Assembly (NCBI RefSeq): GCF_029633865.1
Contig: NC_079219.1
Coordinates: 51,643,682-51,707,681 of the forward strand
Reading direction: 5' to 3'
Origin: Lampris incognitus
Taxonomy: Eukaryota; Chordata; Actinopteri; Lampriformes; Lampridae
DNA length: 64,000 bases
The translations under genes and the position numbers were made by a program. Below the pieces are notes generated by a model that saw only the letters and a program-made list of their open reading frames with translations, ran no database searches and was not told the origin of the DNA. Shown one piece after another: positions 50,461 to 62,022 of the stretch; position 1 is the stretch's first letter; each line of letters begins with the position of its first letter.

Positions 50461-52157
50461 CAAGGGCACATCAGCAAGACACGTAAAGCGTAAAAGAAAT
50501 GCAAATATCGCGTAGTAATATTGAACAGGGGCCCTCCATCAAACATGGTGGGGGATGTCGTCCAGCAATAAACACGCTAGACAGATTAGGTGGCACAGGA
50601 ATACACAAGCAGTGGACCCATGCGATAAGTAAATATAAGACCGATCAACAGTGAGACAGTAGGAAAAGCTAATGCAAGATAAAGCTGAATGAGTGAAAAG
50701 TTGAATGGTGCCAGACGGTGGTGGTGGTGGTGGGGGGTGGAGCGGCGTTCACGGTCACATTGCCGATCGCGTTTCCTTTGTCCCTGAACCCCACAGGCCG
50801 CTTTGTCTGGGGGTGGGGTAGGGGGAGGGAGGGAGGGGGTGTATCCGATTTCCCGTCCGCGTTTGATGCCCCCTCCCTCCCACAGTCCACCCCCTCCTCT
50901 TTCCATGCCTTGCTCCCCATCCTCCCTAACTCAGTCTTGCCGTCTGTTTGCGGGAAACCTGATATGAGGCGGCCTGTGCCAGAGATCTTAGTCCTGGCCT
51001 GAATGTGTCATCGTGTAGGGAGAACAAACGCTTCCCTAAATCGCCATCTTCAACAAGTCGTCAGCCTACGTGGTGCATTTGTGCGAAGCACAATATTTAG
51101 ACTCAGCGGTGTGACCTGAATTTCCATATGGCACACTATGTGGGATAATCCATCTTAACGATCTCCGTTTAATTTATACCGCAAAACAACATGTGGTATG
51201 TGAAGCATCCGTTTGATTGTATTGTCGGAGGGGGCCTCTGCTTTCAGCGCTAGTTGGGGGGCCCGTACTCCTTGAGAGCCCGCCAGCCAGACTGCCGGGG
51301 TCAGAGGTGCTCTTCCCGCACATAGCCCCTGTATTGAGAGGCACAATGCCCCCCTCCCACCCCCCACCCCAAAACCTAAACCTACCCAAAATCAGCCCAC
51401 CCTCCCTTTTCCAAGCCAGCGTCCTTCCTGCAGCCCGGCTGATGTCAGGGCTCTGGAATGTGGAAAACAGAGCAGACTGGGGGGCCTTGTTCTCCTGGAG
51501 AGAATAGTCCAATGGCCGGAGTCCAAACCACACACACACAGCCAGAGCAGTTGTTGGGGGGGGGGGGGCGTTGAATCTAACAGACGACAGAAACTGACTT
51601 TTTGAAGGGAAGTCTGAGTGAACTGAGAGTTCAACTGGTGTTTTGAAAGCGAAAGAAGATGACAAAGACTGTGACTTCTACTCTCACAGAGTTTTTAAAT
51701 TTACAGATGAGCATCAGAAATGTGGAGGAATAACAGCAGCCACAGAGGAGGTGACAGAGCGCACAGAGGAGGTCGTTCCTGCTGCAGGACAGCTGCACTT
51801 GCTGTCCCGAAGAGGAAGAAATTGGGCAAAAAGGAAGGATTGCTTCACATTACAGACGTTATACAAGGAATATCAGGCTGAAAGGAGTTTGAGATATTTG
51901 TATCATAACATACTGCAGTTCATTTAGTTGGGGCAAACCCATGTGTTCTCACACAATAAAGAAAGAAGGGAGGATAAAAGTAAAAGAGGAGACCAAAGAC
52001 GGAAAATCCAGAGCACTAAACAGCAACGAATCTGGGGGTTTTTTTTGGGATCCAAGGTTGAGTTTAGTGAATCTAAAACACAAAAGGAAACCCCAACAGG
52101 TGAAAGCCAAAGCGTGTTGAACAAACCCTGCAATGAGAAAGCAAACGTTGCTCTCAT
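50461..52157. other. Unassigned DNA, no gene recognised
   Basis: It contains G- and C-rich runs near 50723, 50810-50840 and 51547. A 94-codon plus frame at 51643-51927 (KAKEDDKDCDFYSHRVFKF...) has a protein-like composition but no known domain and no splice context, so it is not called. Confidence 0.35.
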
Positions 52158-52330
52158 CAGCCAACGTCCAACGGTAACACACCACGTGACTCCCGTTACA
52201 AAACAGCCAATGGCCAAAAGTAACACACACCACGTGACTCCAGTCATACAGCCAATGGCCAACGGTAACCCACACCACGTGACTGCAGACAACACAGCCA
52301 ATGGCCAACGGTAACACACACACACACACA
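52158..52330. repeat. 46-bp tandem array pairing CCAAT and CACGTG motifs, then (CA)n
   Basis: Units start at 52158, 52204, 52249 and 52295. Each contains CAGCCAATGGCC (CAGCCAACGTCC in the first) and GGTAACACACACC, then CACGTGACTCC in the first three units (E-boxes at 52193, 52231 and 52276). The array ends in a short CA run. CCAAT binds NF-Y and CACGTGAC binds USF/MITF-TFEB type factors in vertebrates; function here is not shown. Confidence 0.8.
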
Positions 52331-53880
52331 CACTAGTCAGGACTACAAATAAGCTAATGCGGCGTTACATTGGACAACTGTGACGTGGTCTACAGCGGAC
52401 AAAGAGAGCAAACAATGAAAACACAGAACTGCCCCCCCCCAACCCCCACCCCCCTGTTCCCATGACCCAATTCCCCCACAGGTGGGCTGCTGTTGATCTC
52501 ATCAAACTCACCAACTCCTTTTTTTTGTTTTTTGTTTTTTTGACTCACAAAATCCGTCCGTCTGGGACAAACTGTTCAGTGACGTCACACCGGACAAGTC
52601 ATAGACCGCTCCCTCACTACGACATATTTGATTTATATTATGGAAAACGGGGGATCACTGTTTACGTTGGGGGCCTTACACATTCGGGCGTCTCCGCGCC
52701 ACGCACGTCACCCGCGCGCGCGCGCACACAGAGGAGCCTTCCTAAACAAGGCGTCGCTGCGTTATTTGCCCTTCGTTTCGTTTGATTTGGAAGAGTGTCA
52801 TCATTTGACGTTTGGGATGTTTTGTTTTGTCGCTTTTCGCCTTGTTGCTACGACATGTCCTCATCGCGCCCACGGGCGCCTCCACCCTGGTGTGACGCCT
52901 AATTTGGTCCGACCTCCACCCGGTTCAGTCTAACATCCTGTCATGTCTGATGGGATTACCGTCGACTCTTATGTAAGAGTCTCCACAGCAAGTCCGGACA
53001 CGCTCCTGCAGCCAGCCGAGCGCCGCATTCCTTCACATGGGGACACGATGTTCCGAGCTGTTTATGCAGCAGCTTTTCAGAGGAATGTAGGACAACAACC
53101 AAACAAAGTGGAACCCGAGTGTCTCCTGCGGCCTCTCCACAGTGATTACTGTCGGACTGTATATGCCCCCGAGAACTTCAACCGAACCCTTCACCGTCTG
53201 ATTTCCCGTTATTTGTTCCCCCCTTCCTCTTATAAGCCTACTCCCCTGTGTATTGCCCTGCTATCAAGTCGAAGCTGATTCCGCTCGGATTTTGGCTTCT
53301 AATTGTCATCGCCGAACACTGTAAAGAATATCTAACCTTGGTTTTTGAAAAGTAGACAAATGACAAAAACCATTTTGAGAATATCGCGTCCATCTACCTC
53401 AGGCATGTATGTAAGCAACCTGCAAACGTCAATTTCAGCATCTCTGTAGATCAGTGACTGTGTTATTGCTGATGTTTATTGAGCCACTGCAGACACCGTA
53501 CTGAGGAACACTCAGTTATACAGGTTACCGGGTGAGGGTCCGCGAGGCGATAGTGCTGGATGCCAGCTACACGTATGTCGTCTTATTGCGTCCTCGTCGT
53601 GTTGGTTAATAAACCAGGTTATGAGTTCTAACCCTGCGTCATTCATGAGAACACGAAACAATCTCTGATATATTCTCTGCACCATTGCACCTTATCGCCT
53701 CTTATTTCACCTGTATAAGTCAATCCTTGTGTATATCTGGAGATGGTTGTGTTGCAGTGTTGTTGTTCTATGTTAGGTACACTGAGAGAGCCACGAAACC
53801 GGAGTCAAATGCCATGTATGTGCGCGGGATGCCTGGCCAAGAAACATGAGTATGAAAATCTCAGGGATTACAGCGCAGAG
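52331..53880. other. Unassigned DNA, no gene recognised
   Basis: A CpG-bearing segment at 52690-52730 includes a (CG)n run (GCGCGCGCGCGC). No coding signature is recognised on either strand. Confidence 0.35.
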
Positions 53881-54615
53881 GGGCGTCCGGGTGGCGTAGC
53901 GATATACGTATTACGTTGCCTACCAACACGGGTGTCGTCGGTTCGAACCCCCGCGTTACCGCCGGCTCGGTCGGGCGTCCCTCTGTGCATAACTGTAGTC
54001 CACTGACTTCCGGTTTCCACTGCAGCGGCCATACCAGTTTCCTGTTTGTTGGCGCGTGCTATTGACAATGGCATATTTTCCGCGATGCCTGCAAGATTTG
54101 CCATGGATGAATGTCGACGACGTGCACAGAATTGTCGAGAAACTCACTTGCGCCTCCCAGCAAACGGGTGAAAAGTTTAAAGTTGTACATATCAAGTTAC
54201 GTCCACAGATACGTTTGTCGTAAGTTTGGCAACAATTCTGTGCATGTCGTTGACATGCATCCATGGCAAATCTTGCAGGCATCGCGAAAAATATGCCATT
54301 GTCAACAGCACACGTACGCGCCAACAAACAGGAAACTGGTATGACCGCTGCAGTGGAAACCGAAAGGCGAGGGACTACAGTTATGCACAGTCAATACGGG
54401 TGGAAAGCCGGATGTGGGTATGTGTCCTGGTCGCTGCACTAGCGCCTCCTCTGGTCGGTCGAGAAGCCTGTTCTGGGGGGGGGGGGGACTGGGAGGAATA
54501 GCGTGACCCTCCCACGCGCAACGTCCCCCTGGTGAAACTCCTCACGGTCAGGTGAAAAGAAGCGGCTGGTGACTCCACATGTATCGGAGGAGTACAACTG
54601 GGGGAAAAAAGCCCC
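53881..54615 (+). mobile_element. tRNA-derived SINE, long family, copy 3, split by a MITE
   Basis: The head GGGCGTCCGGGTGGCGTAGC and B box GTCGGTTCGAACCCC run to 53982. The body resumes at 54391 with GGGTGGAAAGCCGGATGTGG and reaches GACTCCACATGTATCGGAGG. The usual GGCATGTGGTAGTCTGCAGC block is missing and the end is abbreviated (GTACAACTGGGGG). Confidence 0.85.
53983..54390. mobile_element. Long-hairpin MITE (~408 bp, ~155-bp arms) inserted in the SINE
   Basis: The left arm CTGTGCATAACTGTAGTCCA runs through CCGCGATGCCTGCAAGATTT to GCACAGAATTGT (about 54130). The right arm is the inverted copy, from ACAATTCTGTGCATGTCG (54231) to ACTACAGTTATGCACAG (54390). A loop of about 100 bases separates them. 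No target duplication is certain. The arm sequence stays open in one frame (MAYFPRCLQDLPWMNVDDV), which may be the start of a parent transposon gene. Confidence 0.85.
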
Positions 54616-56030
54616 CCCCCCTCAAAAAGGGGGGATTGCAGGGGTGTGCAGTCGGTTTTCTATAGCAGACAATATGATGTAAGAAGCCTAGCTGGTAGAC
54701 AGAGGCACAATGTTGTGCAATAGCCCCTTATTTCAGATTTGAAAGTAGGCCATTGTCAATTTAAATCACATGCTGGTTGTGTTTAACTGATGCAACACCC
54801 AGTATGATCCCGAGCCCCCCTGGTACGATATCGCTACTATGAGATTTTAGGTAAATGAACTTAAGGGTACATTTGGTCCAGAGGCTTTGTTGTTGGTTGA
54901 TGCAACAGCAGAACAGTGAATTCACCCTGTGGTAAACAGTTGTCTTTATTTCACTAACATCTGACAGAAATCCCCCATAATCCGCCAGACGCCCCAGAGA
55001 TATCCAACAACGGTAGCAGAGAAGCTCTCCGCCCACGGCCCTTCAGCTGAGAACATGTGAGACAACAACAAATGATTCATGTTGTCACGTCTGGTTCCAA
55101 CATCCATTCTGAGGGATGCAGCGAAGGGATTTAATCCCATCTGTATACGTGACAGCACATGGATGGTAAACCCAGTGGGATATATCCTTATTTGCATTTC
55201 TATGGATATGGTTCTTAAAACAAAAATAAAATAAAATAAAATAGAAAAATGCAGGGTCTTGTTCCAAAATGAAAATCCTTGCTTTTGAAAGCTGTTTCAT
55301 CTACACTGGAAAAAAAGGGTGACAAAGTCGTTCATCCTAAGCATTTCTAGTCATCTTAACAGTTGAAAAAATGATTGTTTTCACACACCTGATTTGGAAT
55401 TTTACAGATTGTGAGATCTGATTTATTTACACTGAACCAATTTAAAACATTTCTTGTGAACCATTGCCTCCATCATTTCAAGTCTGATCGATGTCAAAAG
55501 ATTTCAGTGTATTCTGACATTAAATGATCAGCAACACGAGAGTACATTTCACTATTAAAAACTCACATTTTTCATCCTGTGTTAGTTAGTGAACATTAAC
55601 ATCTGAGAGGAAGTATTGCTCTAACTTTGGTAAATTATCATCAGGCAAATCTGATTTTGGAATAAAGAAATTAAATGGAAGACAACTGCTGCTGTACAAC
55701 ACATGTAAACACGCAATGCAGGACGCTTTAAAACTCACAAACAGACAGGAGGATCTCCACATAGTCATGAACACAATCTTAATTTCAAATGATTTCAACG
55801 TTTTAGCACATCTTTTCATTCAAACACATGCAACAACAAAAAAAACTTTATCTTCCCTCCTTTTGTACATCAATCCCTTCCCCAAAAAGACATTTATTAA
55901 TTGAAAAAATAATATAAAATACAGAAATACAGCTTCCTCCCAGACACCTGGACAGCCGGTCATATGCAATACTGCTGTCGAAAGAATACCACACTTGACA
56001 CTGTAATTTTAGCTTATGGTGCTAACCTTG
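54616..56030. other. AT-rich unassigned DNA
   Basis: No gene is recognised. A short AAAT repeat lies near 55218-55245. Confidence 0.4.
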
Positions 56031-56164
56031 TGTAAACTACTAAGACACGTTAGCCCCTAGCTAACGTGTCTGACCCTTTAGCCGAGCGGTTAGTGATGTC
56101 GCCTTGTGGTGCAGTACACCTCGTATCGAATCCCGCACCGGGCAAGAAAATAACCGGTTACAAT
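56031..56164 (+). mobile_element. Short tRNA-derived SINE, copy 4, with target-site duplication
   Basis: The 134-base element runs TGTAAACTACTAAGACACGT ... TAGCCGAGCGGTTAGTGATG ... TATCGAATCCCGC ... CCGGTTACAAT. It is flanked by TGCTAACCTTG (56020-56030) and TGCTAATCTTG (56165-56175), an 11-base target duplication with one change. This is the cleanest copy in the window. Confidence 0.9.
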
Positions 56165-57996
56165 TGCTAATCTTGCATTGGGCAGCTGTGTAACTGCAAT
56201 ATAAACAGCTTAAAAAGACACAAAAACAAAATACAAAAAAAGGGCCTGAACACATTGACATTGAATAGGACAAGATTATTTTTCATTTAAGCGACTTAGT
56301 GCAAATTCATCTCTTCGTGATTTCATGGTGCTAAGCGAGAGGCTAGCGCGGTGCTTTCCGGTTAGCGTCGTTCCTACCGGAAGAGCGCAGCCGCCAGGGT
56401 CCATCCCCCCGAGTTAGAGAAGCGGATTTGTGGTGATGGAGTAACTGCTTCGAAAGCAAACTAGATGTTTAAATCTGACTTGAAAAGCATCTTAACGTTT
56501 ATCCTCAGAGTACAAATATCCAAAGTGCTCGTGGGCAAGGAACTAGCAGCTGAGCATTGCCCCGAGGGAGCTGCTGAAAAGCCAACAGTAGAAAACTGTT
56601 TTTCATGTGCAACTTTATGTTGGAGCGTTGCCAAAACAAGCAATACCCTACATAAAAAAGGGAAAATGAAAATAAAAATCAAGGGGAACAAAACGATACT
56701 GTTGGCCTGTGGTGCATCGTTAAAGTGGACATGAAGCAGTCAATCAAGTTAACAAGATTTACTTAATGTTTCCTTTCTGGTCAACAGTTATATAACAGAC
56801 ATGAAAAATGTAAACTTATAAAAAAGAAAAATGAAGCCCCGTTATATCTATCTTGCAGTACTCTAACCTGTGACGTCACTGGATTGGTTGGTTCGCTGAG
56901 TTCGCCAGGTACTAAGGTAAAACAGAAGAGATACACAACCCGGCTTCAGAAAGTCAAAGTCCTGCCACGCATTTGTTCCACCCACGCACTACACCAGCTG
57001 AATTTAATTAGCACGACGCTTCAGCCAGGTAATCACCATGAAATCACCTTGTTAATGAATGGCTAGAACAAATACATGGTAGGACTTTTACTTTCTGAAG
57101 CCGGGGTGTCCACCTCTGAGATAGAGACAGTGAAACTTGAAGACCGGGGAGTCATAGGACAGAAGAAGACAAAAAGTGTAGTATATGGGGTGAACAGATA
57201 CATGGAGTAATACGGCGGTGAGCCTATATTATATGTAATACGACGAGAGGCCAGTAGGCGCGCTCTCAGGCGGGGATGTACGTATGTAGAAGAACGGAAG
57301 TCGGTTAACGCGTGCACGAGACGAGTGGTGTTCTTGGTTCCTGAATAAAGTTCATAAAAAGGACTACCCGCCAGTCTCCTCATCAGTATAAACCATTGCT
57401 CCTGGATGTAAAAACGAGTTTTACAGGGTTACAGCCAAGGACAAAACAGTCCATTTTCATGAAACAGAGAACAGTACTGGATCATTTCTGTACTGTCAGA
57501 CCTCTTCCTCCTGTTAGGCTGCGTATGCATGGAGCAGATACGTCGTGGGAACCGGGTGGGGTAACGGTCCGTTCAGACGAGGACGTTCCACTTGTGTACC
57601 TGCTTGGACTCAGTGCGCTCCTAACGTGAATAGACAGGCAGACAAGCGCTTCGCGAGTACATGCCAGGTACTCTACGCTTGGTAACCATGGAAACGGCTT
57701 CTGTGCACTACCGTATCCCTGCAGGTACAACAGTATTTTCTTTATAGGCTATAGCAACATGTATCGTCTAGGAATATAAAGAGTCTAAAACTAAATAACA
57801 TGGCAGGGATCAGTCTCTCGTCCATTTTGTGAGGCGACACTGCGCATCGCGAAGAAAAAAAGAAGTTCAAAACAATTCAGCCCTGGCAGTGCGCATGCGT
57901 GAGACGAGCACGACCGTGACAGTTTCATGGGATTGCGCCCACTTGTCGCTACGCCTGACAGATTGCCTGCGCCTCTCTACCTGATCGCTCGCCTCT
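56165..57996. other. Unassigned DNA; possible LTR-like block at 57170-57380
   Basis: At 57170-57380 a TGTAGTATATGGGG start, a CpG-bearing middle, AATAAAGTTCATAAAAAGGA and CCCGCCAGTCTCCTCATCA are reminiscent of a solo LTR, but no flanking duplication or second LTR is seen. The rest shows no gene signature. Confidence 0.25.
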
Positions 57997-58350
57997 CATC
58001 CATCCATCCATTATCCAAACCTCTTATCCTGTTCAGGGTCGTGGGGATGCTGGAGCCTATCCCAGCAGTCATTGGGCGGCAGGCGGGGAGACACTCTGGA
58101 CAGGCTGCCAGTTGATCACAGCCCCCCCCCCCCACACACACACACACACACACATTCACACCTAGGGACAATTTAGTATGGCTGATTTGACCTACATGTC
58201 TTTGGACTGTGGGACGAAACCGGAGCACCCAGAGGAAACCCACGCGGACACGGGGAGAACATGCAAACTCCACACAGAGGACGACCCGGGACGACCCCCA
58301 TGGTTGGATTACTCTGGGGCTCGAACCCAGGACCTTCTTGCTGTGAGGCT
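57997..58350 (-). mobile_element. CATC-tailed tRNA-derived SINE, near full length
   Basis: In the minus orientation it has a B box GGGTTCGAGCCCCAG, GTGTGGAGTTTGCATGTTCT, CCGGTTTCGTCCCACAGTCC and AAAGACATGTAGGTCAAATC. The tail module GTCTCCCCGCCTGCCGCCCA follows, then GGATAATGGATGGATGGATG. The very start of the head is replaced by unrelated sequence after 58350. A CA run (58131-58155) interrupts it. Confidence 0.85.
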
Positions 58351-58499
58351 CGCTCGCTTTTCATTGAAAATTAATTACTTAGGCGTGTCATCGCTCCCTG
58401 TCTGAAAAGATCATAAGTGGTGGAGCCAGTGCTTTGGGGTGAAGAGCAGTTCAGTAACTATCGGATGTCAGTGTGGTTATTGTCCACCGTATCTGAGTC

Positions 58500-59965
58500 C
58501 ATCTGCTGTCAGGGGGCTGGTCTGGACCATGGCGCATGATCACGCATCACCATGGTGTACACATTTAGTATACTATGCCAGGAGGTGGACGTGTTGGAGG
58601 TGGCAATGCTTTCACTGAAAGCTGTCCGAGTTGAAACACTGGAGCATCCTGTCAATAGCAATATCTACTACTACTTTGTCACACCTGGAAGGGAAGAACA
58701 CCTATGCCAGGATCCTTTTCATCGATTTCAGCTCAGCATTTAACACCATCATACCACAAAAACTGGTGGAGAAGCTGAGACTGGCTCCTGTAACTGGGTG
58801 CTGGACTTCCTGATGTGGAGGCAGCAGACAGACAGGGTGGGCAGCCACACATCAAATTCCATCTTAGTGAGCACAGGTTCACTCCAGGGCTGTGTCCTGG
58901 GCCCCCTCTTGTTCACCCTAATAACCCATGACTGTACTGCCAAATTTGACACCAACCACATCATTAAGTTTGCAGATGATACAATAGTAGTGGGTCTCAT
59001 CAGTAATAATGATAAATCTTCATACAGGATGGAGGTGGAGCAGCTAACGGTGTGGTGCAAATCCCACACTCTCTCCCTGAATATAAATAAAACAAAAGTG
59101 GTGGTTATTGACTTCAGGAGGGCCGGCGGGCACCATCATACGCCACTGACCATCAATGGCGCCACTGTGGAGAGGGTCAGTAACATCAAGTTCCTGGGAG
59201 TGCTCCTGGTGGACGACCTGACCTCAACCATTAACGCCTTGGCCATCATTAAAAAGGCCCAACAGCGGCTCCGTCCCCTGCGGAGACTTAAAAGGGCAAG
59301 TCTCCCCAATGCAGCCCTCACCACCTTCTACAGGGGCACCATTGAAAGTATTCTAACCTACGGTCTCACTTCCGGGTTTGGAAACTGCAAAGCGACCGAA
59401 CAACACCAGCTGGACAGGATAGTGAAGACAGCTAGCAAGATCGTTTGTGCCCCTCTCCCCTTCCTGTTGGAGATTTACCATCAATGCTGTGTTCACAGAG
59501 CCTCCAATATCATTAAGGACCCCCACCATCCTTCTCACAACCTGTGTTCCCTCCTGCCACCTGGGAAGAGGTACAGGGGCATCTGTGCTAAATCCTGCAG
59601 AATGTTAAATACCTTCTACCCACAAGCAATCAGGATCATTAACAAACTGTGTCTCCCCCCACAGTCATGCCCATCCACCTACCCTCTAACCCCCCCCCCC
59701 CATCAGTGCTGGTCACTCGTTGACAGACACTGCAACATTTAACTGAAATGGCACTTTAATGGACTGTGTTGTTAATTGTTTGTGCTTTTTTTGTTTTGTT
59801 CTCTCTGTTTTTATGTTTTTAGCGGTATCGTTACCTGGGAATTTTTAGATATGTGTTTTTGTCTTTTCTGTTGCACTGCTGTGGGCTGGGAGAAACGGCA
59901 TTTCACTTTTATTTATGTGCGCAGGTTCATAATGAAACGACAATAAACTAAATCTTGAGTAGCAG
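58500..59965 (+). pseudogene. Rex1/CR1-like LINE, 5'-truncated, with long readable reverse transcriptase
   Basis: An upstream frame at about 58690-58785 holds [20 protein letters not shown]. After a frameshift near 58790, a 314-codon frame (58798-59742) carries [29 protein letters not shown], the catalytic box IIKFADDTIVVGLIS, VWCKSHTLSLNINKTKVVVI and VSNIKFLGVLL. It continues through a C-terminal region ending PPGKRYRGICAKSCRMLNTF. The PQG motif is changed to LQG. The 3' end has GCACTGCTGTGGGCTGGGAG and ACGACAATAAACTAAATCTTG (to about 59960). 5' truncation, a frameshift and the PQG change argue against activity, but it is the best preserved LINE here. Its tail is shared with fragments at 3.9, 15.0, 49.6 and 50.4 kb. 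Confidence 0.9.
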
Positions 59966-60997
59966 GTAAGTCAAGGTAGCTGTAGCCGCCAGCGAATGAG
60001 CCAATAACGTTAACCTGATGCAGCAAATAAAGTCAATACACAGTACATGCTGTTGGCCAGAGACAGGAATATGATGGCGTACAGTGCAAACAATGTTCCC
60101 ATGTGCAGTTTATTTACATATAGATGTTGCCTGACCAACATGTTTTGTGTATGTCGCTCCCCTGGTACTGGTTACTAGCTAAACCCACAGTACTGCAAGA
60201 TGGTGGCACCCTTGCCATGGAAGATATAACATTTGTCATGTTTGTTATAAAATTGTTGATCAGAATGGAAACACATTTAGTAAATCATGTTAACTGCTTC
60301 GGTGGATTTGCAGGGAGGACTGACGTCAATGATTCCCGACTTGTGGAGTTGCTCCCATTCCTCTGAAGGGGATTCACGTCACCTGCAGCAGACAGAACAC
60401 AGAAAACAGTGGTTACTGGTAACCAGACTCAGCAATTAACCTGCACCAAATGTAAAATTAGCGGTACTTTGACTTAAGGTCTCAGGGTAGGGATACACCT
60501 GGTAATTTTTGTGCCAAAAGAGATGAGTAAGCTGGGAAATTCCAGCCAAATGCTGGTAAATATGTTACTGCGGCTGATAGTGATGACTGCCAAAAAAGAA
60601 TTCCCCTTCAATGTGGCATGATTTTTATTTTTATTAATTAGGTTACAAGGCTTTCAGAGCCCCTTTTCATTCTAAAAATCTAGTTGGCTGATGAGACACT
60701 AGAAACGGCTGTGGAATTTGAGATGTACCAGCTATTACGGCTGGCAGACAAAAATGGCTCCCCTATCCTGTCTGGGTAACCTTCCCATCAGCTGGTAATA
60801 AAGTTAATGACAGGATAGAAAAATACAAATATCTATCAAAATTCATCTTGACGACAGCGAGTCTCTATGTAATTAAATGAACGATGTGAAACCAGTTTCT
60901 GTGGCACCGTTGCTCAAAGCACCAATGGTGTAGGGACAATATGAGTAGCGCATTTCATCCCAAAGGCAAATCAATGTCTCCTACATAAAAATACCAT
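59966..60997. other. Unassigned DNA, nothing recognised
   Basis: No gene signature; open frames are short. Confidence 0.4.
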
Positions 60998-61345
60998 TCA
61001 TCCATCCATCCACCCATCCTCCAAACCGCTTATCCTGCTCTCAGGGATGCTGGAGCCTATCCCAGCAGTCACTGGGTGGCAGGCGGGGAGACACCCTGGA
61101 CGGGCCTTCACAGGGACCACACACAAACACACACCTAGGGACAATTTAGTACGGCCGATTCACCTACATGTCTTTGGACTGTGGGAGGAAACCGGAGCAC
61201 CCGGACGAAACCCACACAGACATGGAGAGAACATGCAAACTCCACACAGAGGATGAGCCCCAAGGTTGGACTACCCCGGGGCTCGAACCCAGGACCTTCT
61301 TTCTGTGAGGCGACCGCGCTAACCACTGCGCCACCGTGCCGCCCA
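60998..61345 (-). mobile_element. CATC-tailed tRNA-derived SINE, full length
   Basis: In the minus orientation: head GGGCGGCACGGTGGCGCAGT then GGTTAGCGCGGTCGCC (A box), B box GGTTCGAGCCCCGG, GTGTGGAGTTTGCATGTTCT, CACAGTCCAAAGACATGTAG, the CTCCCCGCCTGCCACCCAGT module and a GGATGGATGGATG end. Flanks CATAAAAATACC and CATAAAAAACACC may be a target duplication. Confidence 0.9.
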
Positions 61346-61613
61346 TAAAAAACACCAACAAGAAAATATTTTTTTTAAAAAGCAAGAAAGGCAGCCATAA
61401 AAATTCACAGCACATTGAAAACATACATTTAAACTTCGAGAGACAAGAGGCGGCTCCCACCACCACCACCTCCACCACCACCTCTTCACCCAACCACAGA
61501 AATGGGAACATTTACACATAAAGATAATAAAACCAGCAATAAAATAATAAAACTCAAATCCTACTCCTCTCAAAGTCAACTCTGAGAGCAGACACGTGAG
61601 CAAAGCCACGGAG

Positions 61614-61740
61614 TGAAAGTACACTGGTGGAGTTAAAGTACACTGGTGGAGTTAAAGTACACTGGTGGAGTTAAAGTACAGGGGTGGAGCTAAAGTACAC
61701 TGGTGGAGTTAAAGTACAGGGGTGGAGCTAAAGTACACTG
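61614..61740. repeat. 19-bp minisatellite, about 6.5 copies
   Basis: The unit is AAAGTACACTGGTGGAGTT. Copies alternate between ACACTGG...GTT and ACAGGGG...GCT variants, so two sub-types are interleaved. Confidence 0.95.
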
Positions 61741-61799
61741 CAAACCCTACGCCAGCCTATGGCAAGTACTTAGCTGTGTTAACAGCTTAAGCTGTTCTC

Positions 61800-61936
61800 A
61801 CACTCACACTCACACACACACACACACACACACGAACACACACACACACACATATATATATATATTATATGTATACACACCCACACACACCCCCCCCCAC
61901 ACACACACACACGTATATATATATACACATACACCT

Positions 61937-61998
<62 letters not shown>

Positions 61999-62022
61999 CC
62001 ACACACCCACACACACACACAT
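61800..62022. repeat. Mixed (AC)n/(AT)n microsatellite
   Basis: Alternating blocks of CA and TA repeats, including a TA run of about 17 units at 61958-61991. Apparent open frames here encode only repeat-derived HTHTHT or YIYIYI. Confidence 0.95.

Noticed and set aside
51643-51927. 94-codon plus frame with protein-like composition
   Set aside because: No recognisable domain and no evidence of splicing; kept only as a note in the region entry.
57170-57380. Solo LTR of a retrotransposon
   Set aside because: TG...CA ends and an AATAAA are suggestive, but no target duplication, primer-binding site or second copy is visible; left as a low-confidence note.
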